A stretch of DNA of 64,000 bases from Fimbriimonadaceae bacterium (lineage in GTDB: Bacteria > Armatimonadota > Fimbriimonadia > Fimbriimonadales > Fimbriimonadaceae), in the NCBI GenBank assembly GCA_023957775.1, contig JAMLGR010000018.1, positions 1-64,000 on the forward strand. The letters are read 5' to 3'. Position 1 is the first letter of the stretch; every line of letters starts with the position of its first letter. Under the pieces are notes generated by a model. The model saw only the letters and a list, made by a program, of their open reading frames with translations. It did no database searches and was not told the DNA's origin. The translations under genes and the position numbers were made by a program. This document shows, in pieces, positions 7,186 to 15,832 of the stretch.

Positions 7186-7454
7186 AACAACACCGAGTCG
7201 TCCCCGTACTTCTCACTACTCTGCCCGCAGCGGCGCTTGTTGTCGCTACGTGCACTCCGACCATTAACATACCGGATGTCAAATGCAGCTCCATCGGTGT
7301 ATCGATCCCGAACGCATCCTGGCAAGTGACCAGTCCCTTGCAGACTTCCGCGCCTCGCCGCCTCTGCGTGAGCCTCGAGGTCCGACGGCCATTGTCTTTA
7401 CCGGCCCTGCGGACAAGCACCTCCCATTGGTTGGCACAAGGGAAGACCTTCTGA
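7182..7454 (+). CDS. Small secreted/lipoprotein-like ORF with repeat-derived tail
   Basis: 90 aa, starting in an ATGA overlap with the pilin-like gene. The N-terminus is a signal peptide (VVPVLLTTLPAAALVVATC) with a possible lipobox Cys at 24. About 30 plausible residues follow. From about residue 54 on, the frame is written by an inverted fragment of the interspersed repeat (7344-7372), giving Arg/Leu/Ser-rich sequence. The original C-terminus was probably replaced or truncated by the repeat. Function unknown. Confidence 0.45.
   Translation: MKQHRVVPVLLTTLPAAALVVATCTPTINIPDVKCSSIGVSIPNASWQVTSPLQTSAPRRLCVSLEVRRPLSLPALRTSTSHWLAQGKTF
7344..7372 (-). repeat. Inverted fragment of the interspersed repeat
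   Basis: Reverse-complemented it reads CTCACGCAGAGGCGGCGAGG followed by CGCGG, matching the TCACGCAGAGGCGCTGAGGC unit with two differences over 24 nt. It lies inside the 7182-7454 frame. Confidence 0.65.
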
Positions 7455-7614
7455 AGGGTCCGTGATTTCCTCGCCAATGTCCTGATCATGCGGGGTCTAT
7501 TGGCATTCTTTAGGTTCGCAATGTTTAAGCCTTCGGGCATATGCACCCGCAGTCTTGGACGGCTTGGCGGCAAAAGCGCCCGAGTCAGCGGACTCTCTTC
7601 GCATACTAAGAAGC

Positions 7615-8340
7615 ATGAGCTCCGTCGCCACGAAAGGGCTGATCTTGGTCGCGCTGGTGGCGGTAGGCTGTGGCTCGGCCAAGGGTCCTGCGACGTTCGA
7701 GGACCTTACCGAGATGGCGCATGCGGGTCGATACGACGAGGTCGCCGCGGCCCTGAGACGCGATGGAACTACTGATCGTCGAGGCCAAAGCGGAATCACC
7801 CTTCTCCATGATGCATGTTTCGAAGGCGACGTGAAGCTGGTCCGAGTGCTTCTGGATGTCGACGCGGCAATTGGGTTGGTCGACAGCAACGGCTACAGCG
7901 CGTTGCACTGGGCCGCTACCTCGAAAGATCTGCCAGCGTCTGGGGAGATCGTGAAAACTCTACTTGCTCGGGGCGCCGAGGTCGATCGCCACAGCAACGA
8001 CCAGTCAACACCGCTTTTCCTCGCGTGTCGATCCTCTTATGGTGCCGGGGCACCAGCGGTCAAGCGCGTGCAACTCCTGCTTGAGGCGGGGGCGGATCCC
8101 AACGCAAGATGCTTTGATGGCCAAACCCCATTGCATATGGCCGCTTCAAGAGCCAATGACAGAGTCATCGAGGCGTTGCTCGAGGCCGGTGCCAAGCCAA
8201 TGGCTTTGGACTCGGAGGGAAGGACGCCTCTCCAGACCCTCCTCTGGTGGCAGGGTCAGTTGCCCCCGGAAGCCAAGCCGATCCCTCCGTCGTTTGCCGC
8301 TTCCAGGACGCTTTTGATGGGAGCCGCGTCATCACGGTGA
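7615..8340 (+). CDS. Ankyrin-repeat lipoprotein
   Basis: 241 aa. Signal peptide with lipobox LVALVAVGC|G near residue 18, so membrane-anchored outside the cytoplasm. Four to five ankyrin repeats follow: GITLLHDACFEGDVKLVRVL, GYSALHWAAT, STPLFLACRSS, GQTPLHMAAS with IEALLEAGA, and GRTPLQTLL. Ankyrin repeats bind partner proteins; no partner can be named. The ATG at 7615 puts the signal peptide at the N-terminus; an earlier in-frame ATG at 7555 would add 20 unlikely residues. A CATACT box lies 8 nt upstream. Confidence 0.85.
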   Translation: MSSVATKGLILVALVAVGCGSAKGPATFEDLTEMAHAGRYDEVAAALRRDGTTDRRGQSGITLLHDACFEGDVKLVRVLLDVDAAIGLVDSNGYSALHWAATSKDLPASGEIVKTLLARGAEVDRHSNDQSTPLFLACRSSYGAGAPAVKRVQLLLEAGADPNARCFDGQTPLHMAASRANDRVIEALLEAGAKPMALDSEGRTPLQTLLWWQGQLPPEAKPIPPSFAASRTLLMGAASSR

Positions 8341-8415
8341 GCCGATTGATGAGGAGGTACTCGTGTGATGCCTGACTCGGAGATCGAGGTCGCGCTGGCA
8401 CCGGTTCCGATCGCG

Positions 8416-8512
8416 TTTCACGCAAAGAACGCTAAGAACGCAATGGGGGAGGGTTTCACGCGGAGGCGCTGAGGCGCGGGGGGAGATTTCTCACGCAAAG
8501 AACGCAATGGGC
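8416..8512 (+). repeat. Second copy of the interspersed repeat
   Basis: Same unit as at 5350-5519: TTTCACGCAAAGAACGCTAA, AATGGGGGAGGG, CACGCGGAGGCGCTGAGGCG and a trailing CACGCAAAGAACGCAATGGG. It lies between the ankyrin and second PEP-CTERM genes. Confidence 0.9.
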
Positions 8513-8629
8513 GCCATGGGGAGCGCCCTTTTGCGCTAAACTGACATTACTGGTGGCTCGGCGCACGGGGCAGGGATCCACCCTGCGATCGGCTTGGCGG
8601 GCTCCAACTTCGATGGAGGTAAGGGAGAC

Positions 8630-9457
8630 ATGCTTCAGTTCTCGATTCGACACGCCGCGCCCGTGGTGGCTGCGATGGTGGTTTCCGCGGGTGCCGCGCA
8701 GGCGCAGGGCCTGTTCGGCTATGCCGGAGGCGACAACGATCTTTACTCGGTGAACGCAAGCGGCCCGACGGCGACGTTCATCGGCAACGATTCCAACTCG
8801 GGGATCCTGGCGGAGATTGAGTGGGGCGGCGGCTTCATCTGGGGCGCCGATACGGGCGTCAACACCAACCTGCACAAGATCGACCCGGCGACGGGGCAGG
8901 TGGTCGGCACCCTCACGCTCACGTTTCCCACGCAGGGCGACGTGCTCACGGCGCTCGAGTTTGTCGGAAGCACCCTTTACGCGGGGCTGACGACCGAAGG
9001 TGGCGGCGAAACCTACCTCGCCACGGTCGACACCGTCGGCGGGACCGTCACGAGCATTGGCGCGACCGGAGCGGGATCTCCGTTGGGGGGTCTGGCCTTC
9101 GACGGAACGACGATGTACGGCATCACTTCGGGTGGCTCGGCCGCGACGCTCTACACCATCCATCTCGGGACCGGTGCCGGCACGTCGGTCGGACAGGTGA
9201 CCCTGAACGGGACCACCATCGGCGCGACCGCTCTCGAGTTCGGAACGGACGGCGTGCTCTATGCGTTGCCCAACCCGGCCTCGGGAAATGCAGGGTCTCT
9301 TCTGACGATCGATCCGGGAACCGCGGTTGCCACGAACCTCGGCGATCTGGGCGTGCCCGGCATGAACGCGCTCACGGCCGTTCCCGAGCCGGCGACGCTG
9401 ACCGTGCTCGGAGTCGCTTCGTTGCTGGGATTCGCGCGACGCCGCCGACGCGGCTGA
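8630..9457 (+). CDS. PEP-CTERM protein with beta-propeller-like body
   Basis: 275 aa. Signal peptide ends near AAQAQ (residue ~23). The body has repeated short blades (LYSVNASGPTATFIG, LHKIDPATGQVVG, YLATVDTVGGTVTSIGA, LYTIHLGTGAG, LLTIDPGTAVATNLG), like DUF4394-style propellers. The tail is VPEPATLTVLGVASLLG then RRRRRG, the PEP-CTERM sorting signal. GGGAG lies just before the ATG at 8630, with GGAGG 11 nt further upstream. Probably an exosortase substrate exported to the envelope or matrix. Confidence 0.88.
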   Translation: MLQFSIRHAAPVVAAMVVSAGAAQAQGLFGYAGGDNDLYSVNASGPTATFIGNDSNSGILAEIEWGGGFIWGADTGVNTNLHKIDPATGQVVGTLTLTFPTQGDVLTALEFVGSTLYAGLTTEGGGETYLATVDTVGGTVTSIGATGAGSPLGGLAFDGTTMYGITSGGSAATLYTIHLGTGAGTSVGQVTLNGTTIGATALEFGTDGVLYALPNPASGNAGSLLTIDPGTAVATNLGDLGVPGMNALTAVPEPATLTVLGVASLLGFARRRRRG

Positions 9458-9518
9458 TCGCAGTCCCATGGAACTCGCTCCCCTTCGCCGATCGCTCGGC
9501 GAGGGGGAGCGTTGCGTT

Positions 9519-9737
9519 TCAGGGATGGCGTTGCCCGGAATTGGGTTCGGTCAGCCGGGCGATCAGCACGGCGGCGCCCATGCCCACCACGAATCCGGCG
9601 GCGCCGTAGAGGAGTTGGAAGAGTCCCGCGGCCTCCTCGATCCCGAGCAACGAGGGGACGAGAAACCCAAAGGCCGCGCCGATGATGCCGCCGTAGAAGC
9701 CAAACGTCGGCGTCCGCGTCGATTTCCGCTTCCTCAT
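9519..9737 (-). CDS. Small two-helix membrane protein
   Basis: 72 aa from an ATG at 9737. A basic N-terminus (MRKRKSTRTP) precedes two hydrophobic helices (GFYGGIIGAAFGFLVPSLL and LLYGAAGFVVGMGAAVLI). Glycine-rich helices of this type occur in many small uncharacterised membrane proteins. The long upstream extension in the same frame is arginine-rich and not credible. A TAGGTA box lies 5 nt before the ATG. Confidence 0.65.
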   Translation of the reverse strand: MRKRKSTRTPTFGFYGGIIGAAFGFLVPSLLGIEEAAGLFQLLYGAAGFVVGMGAAVLIARLTEPNSGQRHP

Positions 9738-9856
9738 ATCGGTACCTACCGCCGCGCATGGCACGCGGTTGCACAAACCAAAAGCCGGACCCTCGCCACC
9801 GCGCTCGTTGCGCAGAGTCGGGGACCGGCTTCCGGTCGAGGAGGCGGCTCGGGCCC

Positions 9857-10264
9857 TTAGGCCGCGAGTCCGAATCCGAAGTCTTGCTCCGCGACGGCGG
9901 CCGCCGCGGCTTCTTCGACGCCCCAAGGCGCCTCGAGCACAACCCGCTCGCGGCCCTCGAGGACGAGGTTCAAACGATCCGTCGTCTCCCGTGTGAGCTG
10001 ATCCTCGTCGCGAGCGACGCTCACGATCTGGCTCGCTCCTGCAGCAAGGCACTTGTCCTTCATCGCCCGCAGAGTCGTCATCGATTCCCGGTCGAACTCT
10101 TTGGCGCGCGAGTAGTCGAGCAGCAGATCAAAGCTCTTGCCCCCAAAGGACGCGACGATCTCATCGACTTCGCCGGCGAAAACTTGCATCTCCTCGGCCG
10201 TCACTCGTCCCCCGAGGCTCGCCTCGATCCGCGCATCCGACTCGTTCCAACTCATCAAGTACAT
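9857..10264 (-). CDS. STAS-like hypothetical protein
   Basis: 135 aa soluble protein. The pattern of an acidic start, an alternating beta strand (DARIEASLGGRVTAEEM), a helix, then FDLLLDYSRAKEFDRESMTT and MKDKCLAAGASQIVSVAR resembles the STAS/anti-sigma-antagonist fold seen in single-domain bacterial proteins. No phosphorylatable Ser/Thr in the classical DSAG context is visible, so the regulatory role is uncertain. ATG 10264 is preferred to a TTG at 10273. Confidence 0.6.
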   Translation of the reverse strand: MYLMSWNESDARIEASLGGRVTAEEMQVFAGEVDEIVASFGGKSFDLLLDYSRAKEFDRESMTTLRAMKDKCLAAGASQIVSVARDEDQLTRETTDRLNLVLEGRERVVLEAPWGVEEAAAAAVAEQDFGFGLAA

Positions 10265-10401
10265 GGTTTCCAACAGCTTGGCCGCACGCCTTTGCTGCCT
10301 CCTCTGTTCTGGTCATTCCAACCTGAAGAGAGGATTCTCCTCGCAATTGACGGGGTGTCGTGCGGAAACCGGTGAGGTTTCTGGCTAGCAGGAATCGGTG
10401 G

Positions 10402-10471
10402 ACGTTTATCGTTTGTCGTTTGTCGGGGAGAGGGGAGAAGACGACAAACGACCAACGATCAACGACCAACG
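10402..10471. repeat. Heptad repeat, inverted pair
   Basis: ACGTTTATCGTTTGTCGTTT GTCGG (10402-10426) is followed, 14 nt later, by the opposite strand's version ACGACAAACGACCAACGATC AACGACCAACG (10440-10470). The 7-bp units CGTTTAT/CGTTTGT and CCAACGA/TCAACGA can fold into a hairpin. It lies 3' of clpX, just outside the clpX terminator. Confidence 0.85.
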
Positions 10472-10472
10472 A

Positions 10473-10516
10473 AAAAAGGGGGCGGGGGCGCCAACCGGCG
10501 CCCCCGCCCCCTTTTT
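10473..10516 (-). terminator. Terminator of clpX
   Basis: A perfect 20-bp inverted repeat: A5-GGGGGCGGGGGCGCC, loop AACC, GGCGCCCCCGCCCCC-T5. Read on the minus strand it ends in a run of T directly after the clpX stop. Confidence 0.95.
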
Positions 10517-10521
10517 CCCCC

Positions 10522-11820
10522 TTACGAAGCTTCGCGGATCATCTCTTCGGTCATAAGGATCGGCGCGGTGTCGCCGGTGATCACGCCCTCGGGGACCACG
10601 ACGCGCTTGACCTCGATGCTGCTGGGCACCTCGTACATCACGTCGAGCATCACCTGCTCGATGATCGCGCGGAGGGCGCGGGCGCCGGTCTTGCGCTTCA
10701 TCGCCTCGTGGGCGACTTCGACCATCGCCGCGGGCTCGAATACGAGCTCCACGCCGTCGAGTTCGAAGAACTTCGCGTACTGCTTGAGGATCGCGTTGCG
10801 CGGCTCGGACAGGATGCGTACGAGCGCCTCCTCGTCCAGCGGATCGAGCGTGGCGATCACGGGCAGACGGCCGATGAACTCGGGGATGAGGCCGAACTTG
10901 AGCAGGTCCTCCGGCAGCGTGTGCCGCAGGATGTCCTTGGGCCGCTCGGACTTGCTTTCGGGGTTGGCCCGGAAGCCCATCATGTTCTCTTTCATGCGGC
11001 GCCGGATCATCTCTTCGATGCCTTCGAACGCGCCGCCGCAGATGAACAGGATGTTGGTCGTGTCGATCTGCAGGTACTCCTGCTGCGGGTGCTTGCGGCC
11101 GCCCTGCGGGGGCACGTTGGCCACGGTGCCTTCGAGGATCTTGAGGAGCGCCTGCTGGACGCCCTCGCCGCTCACGTCGCGGGTGATCGACGGGTTGTCG
11201 CTCTTGCGGGCGATCTTGTCGATCTCGTCCACGTAGATGATGCCGCGCTCGCAAAGACTTTTCGCGTTGCGGGGGTCGATGCTTTCCGCGGCCTGGAACA
11301 GCTTGAGAAGGATGTTCTCGACGTCCTCGCCCACGTAGCCGGCTTCGGTGAGGGCCGTGGCGTCCGCGATCGCGAACGGGACGTTGAGCATCTTGGCCAG
11401 GGTTTGCGCGAGAAGCGTCTTGCCCGAGCCCGTCGGCCCCAGCATCAGGATATTGCTCTTCTGCAGCTCCACATCGTCGGAGCCCAACTCCTTCACGCGT
11501 TTGTAGTGGTTGTAGACCGCCACGGAGAGGGAGCGCTTGGCGGCCTCCTGGCCGACCACGTAGTTCTCGAGGAACGCGACGATCTCCTTGGGTTTGGGCA
11601 CTTTGCCCGAGCCGTCGACCACCCCGACGCGGGACGCGGGACCACCTTCGACGACGTCCGCCAGGCCCGCCGGTTGCTCGACGTTGTTGTGGAGGATATC
11701 GTTGCACAGGTCGATGCAGTCCGAACAGACCGCGCCGTGGAGCCCGACGATGAGCTTCCGGACCTGCTCTTTGGTCTTGCCGCACAAGCAGCACTGGTTT
11801 CGCGATTCAAGCTTCGCCAT
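10522..11820 (-). CDS. clpX: ATP-dependent Clp protease ATP-binding subunit ClpX
   Basis: 432 aa, normal length. N-terminal C4 zinc-binding domain (C10/C13 and C32/C35), then an AAA+ module with Walker A GPTGSGKT, Walker [14 protein letters not shown], sensor and arginine-finger region ([12 protein letters not shown]), RFGL-type [10 protein letters not shown] and a C-terminal domain. ClpX unfolds substrates and feeds them to ClpP in the cytoplasm. It is the last gene of the tig-clpP-clpX series, 15 nt after clpP, and is followed by a strong terminator. Confidence 0.98.
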   Translation of the reverse strand: MAKLESRNQCCLCGKTKEQVRKLIVGLHGAVCSDCIDLCNDILHNNVEQPAGLADVVEGGPASRVGVVDGSGKVPKPKEIVAFLENYVVGQEAAKRSLSVAVYNHYKRVKELGSDDVELQKSNILMLGPTGSGKTLLAQTLAKMLNVPFAIADATALTEAGYVGEDVENILLKLFQAAESIDPRNAKSLCERGIIYVDEIDKIARKSDNPSITRDVSGEGVQQALLKILEGTVANVPPQGGRKHPQQEYLQIDTTNILFICGGAFEGIEEMIRRRMKENMMGFRANPESKSERPKDILRHTLPEDLLKFGLIPEFIGRLPVIATLDPLDEEALVRILSEPRNAILKQYAKFFELDGVELVFEPAAMVEVAHEAMKRKTGARALRAIIEQVMLDVMYEVPSSIEVKRVVVPEGVITGDTAPILMTEEMIREAS

Positions 11821-11835
11821 TCTTTCTCCTCTTCT

Positions 11836-12420
11836 TTATCGGACGCCCGGTTCGAGCAGTTTGTCCACGAGACCGTAGTCGATCGCTTCTTGGCCAGACA
11901 TGAAGTAATCGCGATCGCAGTCTTTGCGGACCTTGTCGACGTCCTGGCCGGAGTGATGGGCGAGGATCGCGTACAGCGATTCGATGTACTGGTTGATCTC
12001 GGCAACCTGAACCATGATGTCCGCCGGGGTTCCGCGGAATCCCGCGCTCCCCTGGTGAATCATGACGCGGGCGTGCTTGAGGCAATAGCGCTTGCCCTTG
12101 GTGCCGCCCGCCAGGAGCACGCCCCCCATGGACGCGGCCTGACCGACGCAGATCGTGGCCACATCCGGCTTGATCATCTGCATGGTGTCGTAGATGGCGA
12201 GGCCGGCACTTACCGAGCCACCCGGGCTGTTGATGTAAAAATCGATATCCTTGTCAGGATCTTCCTTCTCTAAGAACAGGAGCTGGGCCACCAGCAGGTT
12301 CGCGACGTAGTCGTCCACCTGGGTTCCAAGGAAAACAATACGGTCCTTGAGCAGTCTCGACCAAAGGTCGTAGCTGCGCTCGCCCCGCGCGGTCTGTTCA
12401 ATGACGAAGGGAACTGTCAT
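11836..12420 (-). CDS. clpP: ATP-dependent Clp protease proteolytic subunit ClpP
   Basis: 194 aa. Serine protease of the Clp family: catalytic Ser in GQAASMGG, His in HARVMIHQ and the Asp within the following helix ([14 protein letters not shown]). The hydrophobic core [19 protein letters not shown] is intact. An upstream in-frame extension to 12471 is not needed, because the ATG at 12420 has AGGAGG 9 nt before it. It lies between tig and clpX, the classical arrangement. Confidence 0.97.
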   Translation of the reverse strand: MTVPFVIEQTARGERSYDLWSRLLKDRIVFLGTQVDDYVANLLVAQLLFLEKEDPDKDIDFYINSPGGSVSAGLAIYDTMQMIKPDVATICVGQAASMGGVLLAGGTKGKRYCLKHARVMIHQGSAGFRGTPADIMVQVAEINQYIESLYAILAHHSGQDVDKVRKDCDRDYFMSGQEAIDYGLVDKLLEPGVR

Positions 12421-12477
12421 CGGTCGTAGCCTCCTAACACCATCCAGATTATCGGCACGTCGGCCGGTCAAACAACC

Positions 12478-13770
12478 CTAAGTTGCGCTGCCGGCGGCCA
12501 CTTCTTGCTTCTTCGCGTGCTCGTCGAGGAAAAGGGTCACCTTACGGAAGAGGGCCCGGAAGTGAAGTTCGTCCAGTGCGTTGTTCTTCTTCAACGCCTC
12601 GACCAGTTGGTCGGGGGGCATTTCGAACTCGCGCGCCATGGTCCCCAACTCGTCGTTGAGCTCGGTGTTCGACAGGCTCATCTTCTCCCGCGCGAAGATT
12701 TCGCGGACCATGATCGCGCGGATGACCTGCGTTTTCGCTTCGGTCTTCCACGCCTCGACCATCTGCTCGACGGTCATGTTGTTTTCCGCGGCGTACTGCT
12801 CGAGGGTCTTGCCCTTCTTCTGTTGCTCCTGCGCCAGTTCGCGCAGGCGCTGGTTGGCCACGCCTTCCCACATCGTGTCGGGGACGTGGATCGTGCTGCG
12901 CGAGGCCAGGTCCTCGAGAAGCTGTTCGTTCACATAGTCCTGGATCATCGCGCGCTTGGCGTTTCCGATCTGTTCGCGCATGCGGTTCTCCAGGTCTTTC
13001 ACGCCCTCGAGGTTCAGCTCCTTCGCGAACTCGTCGTCGAGGTTGGGAAGCGTGACGGAGCTGACCGAGCGCAAGGTGACGCGGCAAGGGTAGGTCTGGC
13101 CCTGCCAGTCCTTCTCTTGGAAGTTGTCCGGGAAGGTGAGTTCGAGCTGCTTCATCTCCTCGGCCTTCATGCCCATGAGCGCGGCGTCGAGGGCGGGGAA
13201 GGTCTGGCCGGCGATCGTCATGAAGTTGCGGCCGTCGCCCTCTTGGCCCTCGGGCTTGATGTTCACCACGGCGACATCGCCCTCTTCGACGCCTCGGCCG
13301 GTGATGGCCTCGCGCGTGGAGTAGCGGCGGCGCAGTTCGTCGATCTGGTGTTTGACCTCCTCGTCGGTGACCTGGAGGTTCGGCACCTCGGCCTTCAAGC
13401 CGTGGTAGTCGCCCAGTTCGACCTTGGGTGCGAGCGGGACCTTGACCGAGAATTCGCACTCGCCGGCATCGCGGTCGAGCTTCTTCAAATCGACGGACGG
13501 GCGGTCGAACGGTTCGAGCTTCTCCTGCTCGATGGCCTTCTTGACGACGGAGCGCACGATGGCGTCGGCGGCGGCATCGTAGAGATGCTCGCGCTCGACC
13601 ATCTTCTCCACGACGGCTTTGGGGGCGTGGCCGGGCCGAAAGCCGGGCACGCGCATCTGCTTGGCGAGCGTCTTGAACGCCTTCTCGAAGCCTGCGGACA
13701 CGGCCTCCGCGTCGCACACGACGTCGAGGGAGACGGTGCAGGGGTTAAGGTCCTCACGGGTGATCTGCAT
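12478..13770 (-). CDS. tig: Trigger factor (ribosome-associated chaperone, PPIase)
   Basis: 430 aa, normal length. The N-terminal ribosome-binding domain carries the signature FRPGHAPKAVVEK (the G-F-R-x-G-x-x-P loop). It is followed by the FKBP-like PPIase domain (GRGVEEGDVAVVNIKPEG near residue 155) and the long helical C-terminal arms. It binds at the ribosome exit tunnel and shields nascent chains. Co-oriented with clpP and clpX downstream. Confidence 0.97.
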   Translation of the reverse strand: MQITREDLNPCTVSLDVVCDAEAVSAGFEKAFKTLAKQMRVPGFRPGHAPKAVVEKMVEREHLYDAAADAIVRSVVKKAIEQEKLEPFDRPSVDLKKLDRDAGECEFSVKVPLAPKVELGDYHGLKAEVPNLQVTDEEVKHQIDELRRRYSTREAITGRGVEEGDVAVVNIKPEGQEGDGRNFMTIAGQTFPALDAALMGMKAEEMKQLELTFPDNFQEKDWQGQTYPCRVTLRSVSSVTLPNLDDEFAKELNLEGVKDLENRMREQIGNAKRAMIQDYVNEQLLEDLASRSTIHVPDTMWEGVANQRLRELAQEQQKKGKTLEQYAAENNMTVEQMVEAWKTEAKTQVIRAIMVREIFAREKMSLSNTELNDELGTMAREFEMPPDQLVEALKKNNALDELHFRALFRKVTLFLDEHAKKQEVAAGSAT

Positions 13771-13825
13771 GGTGAAAAGGGGTGCTCCTTCGGTCGGAGC
13801 CGAATGGAGATTGTACCTTTAGGAG

Positions 13826-13859
13826 GGTCCGCACGGCTGGATCCAGGGCCGTGCGGACC
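13826..13859. other. 12-bp intergenic hairpin between htpX and tig
   Basis: GGTCCGCACGGC and GCCGTGCGGACC are perfect inverted repeats around TGGATCCAGG. There is no T tract, so it may be a weak terminator for htpX or an mRNA-stability hairpin ahead of tig. Confidence 0.55.
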
Positions 13860-13868
13860 TCGGGGAAG

Positions 13869-14702
13869 TCAGCCCTGCATCGCCTGGAGCCGCCGCACGC
13901 GCTCGGCAACCGGTGGGTGGGTCGAGAACAAGCTGGCGAGTCCGCCGCCGCGGAGCGGGTTCACAATGCAGAGGTGCGCCGCCTGAACGGGCGTGTGCGC
14001 AGGGATCGCCTCGGCACCGCGCTCCAACTTGAGGAGGGCGTTGGCGAGCCCGTTGGGCGATCCAGCGATTTCGGCGCCCAACCGGTCGGCCTCGTACTCC
14101 CGAGCCCGGCTGATGCCCATCTGGATCATCATCGCCGCGAGCGGAGCGACCAGCGCCATCACGAGAAGAGCGACCGGGTTGCCGCCCTCCTCGTCGTTGC
14201 CGCCGAAGAATGCGGCGAACCGCGCGAACGATGCGAGCATCATCACCGCGCCGGCGACCGTCGCCACGACCGCCATGGTCAAGGTGTCCCGATGGCGGAT
14301 GTGGGCGAGTTCGTGGGCGATCACGCCCTCCACTTCGGGTTGGTCGAGGACGCGCAGCAGGCCCGTATTCACTGCGACGACCCCGTGTTCGGGGCTCCGT
14401 CCGGTTGCAAAGGCGTTCGGCGACGGGTCGTCCACGACATAGAGCCGTGGTGTCGGGATGCCCGCGCGGGCGGAGAGTCGTTCCACCATGGCGTGGAGTT
14501 CGGGCGCCTGGGCGGGATCGACGGGTTGCGCGCCGGTCATCTTCAGCACCAGCTTGTCGCTGAACCAGAAGCTGCCCACATTGAGCACCACGGCCAAACC
14601 AAACGCGATGGCGACGCCCGTCGTGCCGCCGATCAGGTTGCCGATCAGGAGGAAGAGGGCCGTTAAGGCCACCAGCATCAATCCAACTTTGAGTGTGTTC
14701 AT
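13869..14702 (-). CDS. htpX: Membrane-bound zinc metalloprotease HtpX
   Basis: 277 aa M48 protease. Two N-terminal helices (VGLMLVALTALFLLIGNLIG, GVAIAFGLAVVLNVGSFW), the conserved PRLYVVDDPSPNAFATGRSP, zinc motif HELAH at 130-134 and two further helices after it. It takes part in quality control of inner-membrane proteins together with FtsH. A TTG at 14720 in frame is possible, but the ATG at 14702 is preferred. It precedes tig in the same direction, forming a proteostasis cluster. Confidence 0.95.
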   Translation of the reverse strand: MNTLKVGLMLVALTALFLLIGNLIGGTTGVAIAFGLAVVLNVGSFWFSDKLVLKMTGAQPVDPAQAPELHAMVERLSARAGIPTPRLYVVDDPSPNAFATGRSPEHGVVAVNTGLLRVLDQPEVEGVIAHELAHIRHRDTLTMAVVATVAGAVMMLASFARFAAFFGGNDEEGGNPVALLVMALVAPLAAMMIQMGISRAREYEADRLGAEIAGSPNGLANALLKLERGAEAIPAHTPVQAAHLCIVNPLRGGGLASLFSTHPPVAERVRRLQAMQG

Positions 14703-14716
14703 CGCTTTGTCCGAAC

Positions 14717-14765
14717 CCAAAAAGAAAAGGCCTCCATCCGAGACCTGGTCTCGGATGAAGGTCTT
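14717..14765 (-). terminator. Terminator after the epimerase/ubiX unit
   Basis: On the minus strand AAGACCTTCATCCGAGA pairs with TCTCGGATGGAGGCCTT around a 5-nt loop and is followed by TTCTTTTT. It ends transcription coming from 14903 and separates it from htpX. A second 9-bp palindrome (TCCTTCGGC/GCCGAAGGA, 14811-14830) lies upstream of it. Confidence 0.8.
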
Positions 14766-14902
14766 GCACTTGCGGAGCGACCGGCCTTGCGGCGTCTTGA
14801 CGATCGTTCCTCCTTCGGCGGGCCGAAGGACGCTACTCCCCTTCTTGGGTTCTGTCGTTGTTCAACGCTTGCCCCGCGTGTTTGGTTCCTAAGGGAGCCC
14901 GC

Positions 14903-15832
14903 TCACCCCAATAGGGAGCGCAGGGCTTCTTCCAAATTGGGATAGGCGAAGCGGAAGCCGCGCCGCTCGGCGACGCGGGGCAGCACGTACTGGCCCTCGA
15001 GAAGGATGTCGGCGGGGGGTGCCCCGAACCACGAGGCCGCCCTCAACGCGAAGGCGGGCACGGGCGGGCTCCATGGGCGGTGAAGCACCTTGCGCATCGT
15101 CGCCATGAACTCTCGGTGCGACACGGGGTGGGGGGAGGTGACGTTGTAAGGCCCCTCCCACGCTTCGCCCTGCTCGGAAGAGCCCGTGGGAAGTCCCATG
15201 GCGGCGCGAACCATCGCGACGGCGTCCTCCTCGTGGATCCAACTCATTCCGTGCGCGCCGTCCGCGAGGTGCCCGCCGAGAAAGAGCTTGGTGAGCAGCG
15301 TCAGCGGCTTCAAGGCGCCCCCCTCGCGCGAGAGTACGACGCCCATGCGCGCGATCGCCAGACGGGCCCCGGCCCCCTGGAGGGGCGCCTGGGCGGCGTC
15401 CTCCCACGCCTGGCACGTCTCCCCCATGAACCCCGCGCCGGGCGGGGCCGTCTCGTCGACGCGCGCCTGGCCCGTCTCCCCGTAGTAGCCCACGGCGCTG
15501 AAGTTCACCCACACCGGAGGAGGGTTGGCGGCCGAGGCCATGGCCTCGGCTACGGCGCGGGTCGAATCGATTCGCGAGCGGACAATGAGTTCGCGCGTGC
15601 GCGCGTGCCAGCGCGAGAACACCGGGTAGCCCGAGAGGTTGACCACCGCATGGGCACCGCTCAGCTCCTGCGCCCACCCGCCCTGGGTCTTGCCGTCCCA
15701 TACCGCCACCCGAGCACCCGCGGAGCCGCCCGGGGAGCGGCTGAGCACGACCACCTCGTGTCCGTCCCGGAGCAGGGAAGCGGCGAGGGCGGAGCCGATG
15801 AGACCGGACCCGCCCGCGAGGACGACCTTCAC
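14903..15832 (-). CDS. TIGR01777 family epimerase (YfcH-like)
   Basis: 309 aa. Rossmann start VKVVLAGGSGLIGSALAASLL with the GGSGLIG nucleotide-binding motif, then NLSG, RWHARTRELI and SAVGYYGETG, and a C-terminal DUF1731-type domain (PVPAFALRAASWFG, ILLEGQYVLPRVAERRGFRF). The substrate of this family is unknown. It starts at a GTG whose last bases overlap the ubiX stop (GTGA), so the two genes are translationally coupled. An in-frame extension to 16069 would lie over ubiX and is not credible. Confidence 0.9.
   Translation of the reverse strand: MKVVLAGGSGLIGSALAASLLRDGHEVVVLSRSPGGSAGARVAVWDGKTQGGWAQELSGAHAVVNLSGYPVFSRWHARTRELIVRSRIDSTRAVAEAMASAANPPPVWVNFSAVGYYGETGQARVDETAPPGAGFMGETCQAWEDAAQAPLQGAGARLAIARMGVVLSREGGALKPLTLLTKLFLGGHLADGAHGMSWIHEEDAVAMVRAAMGLPTGSSEQGEAWEGPYNVTSPHPVSHREFMATMRKVLHRPWSPPVPAFALRAASWFGAPPADILLEGQYVLPRVAERRGFRFAYPNLEEALRSLLG

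Noticed and set aside
10360-12273. 637-aa plus-strand frame across clpX and clpP
   Set aside because: It is antisense to two clear genes with full catalytic motifs; its composition (His/Leu/Asp-Ala repeats) is the usual shadow of high-GC coding DNA.
13826-13859. Riboswitch before trigger factor
   Set aside because: Only one simple hairpin is present, with no conserved aptamer-like core.
12505-13986. 493-aa plus-strand frame across trigger factor
   Set aside because: Antisense to tig and without any domain; long only because GC-rich DNA has few stops.
14811-14830. Palindrome TCCTTCGGC/GCCGAAGGA as an operator
   Set aside because: Very short loop and no promoter beside it; more likely part of the 3' region of the epimerase gene.
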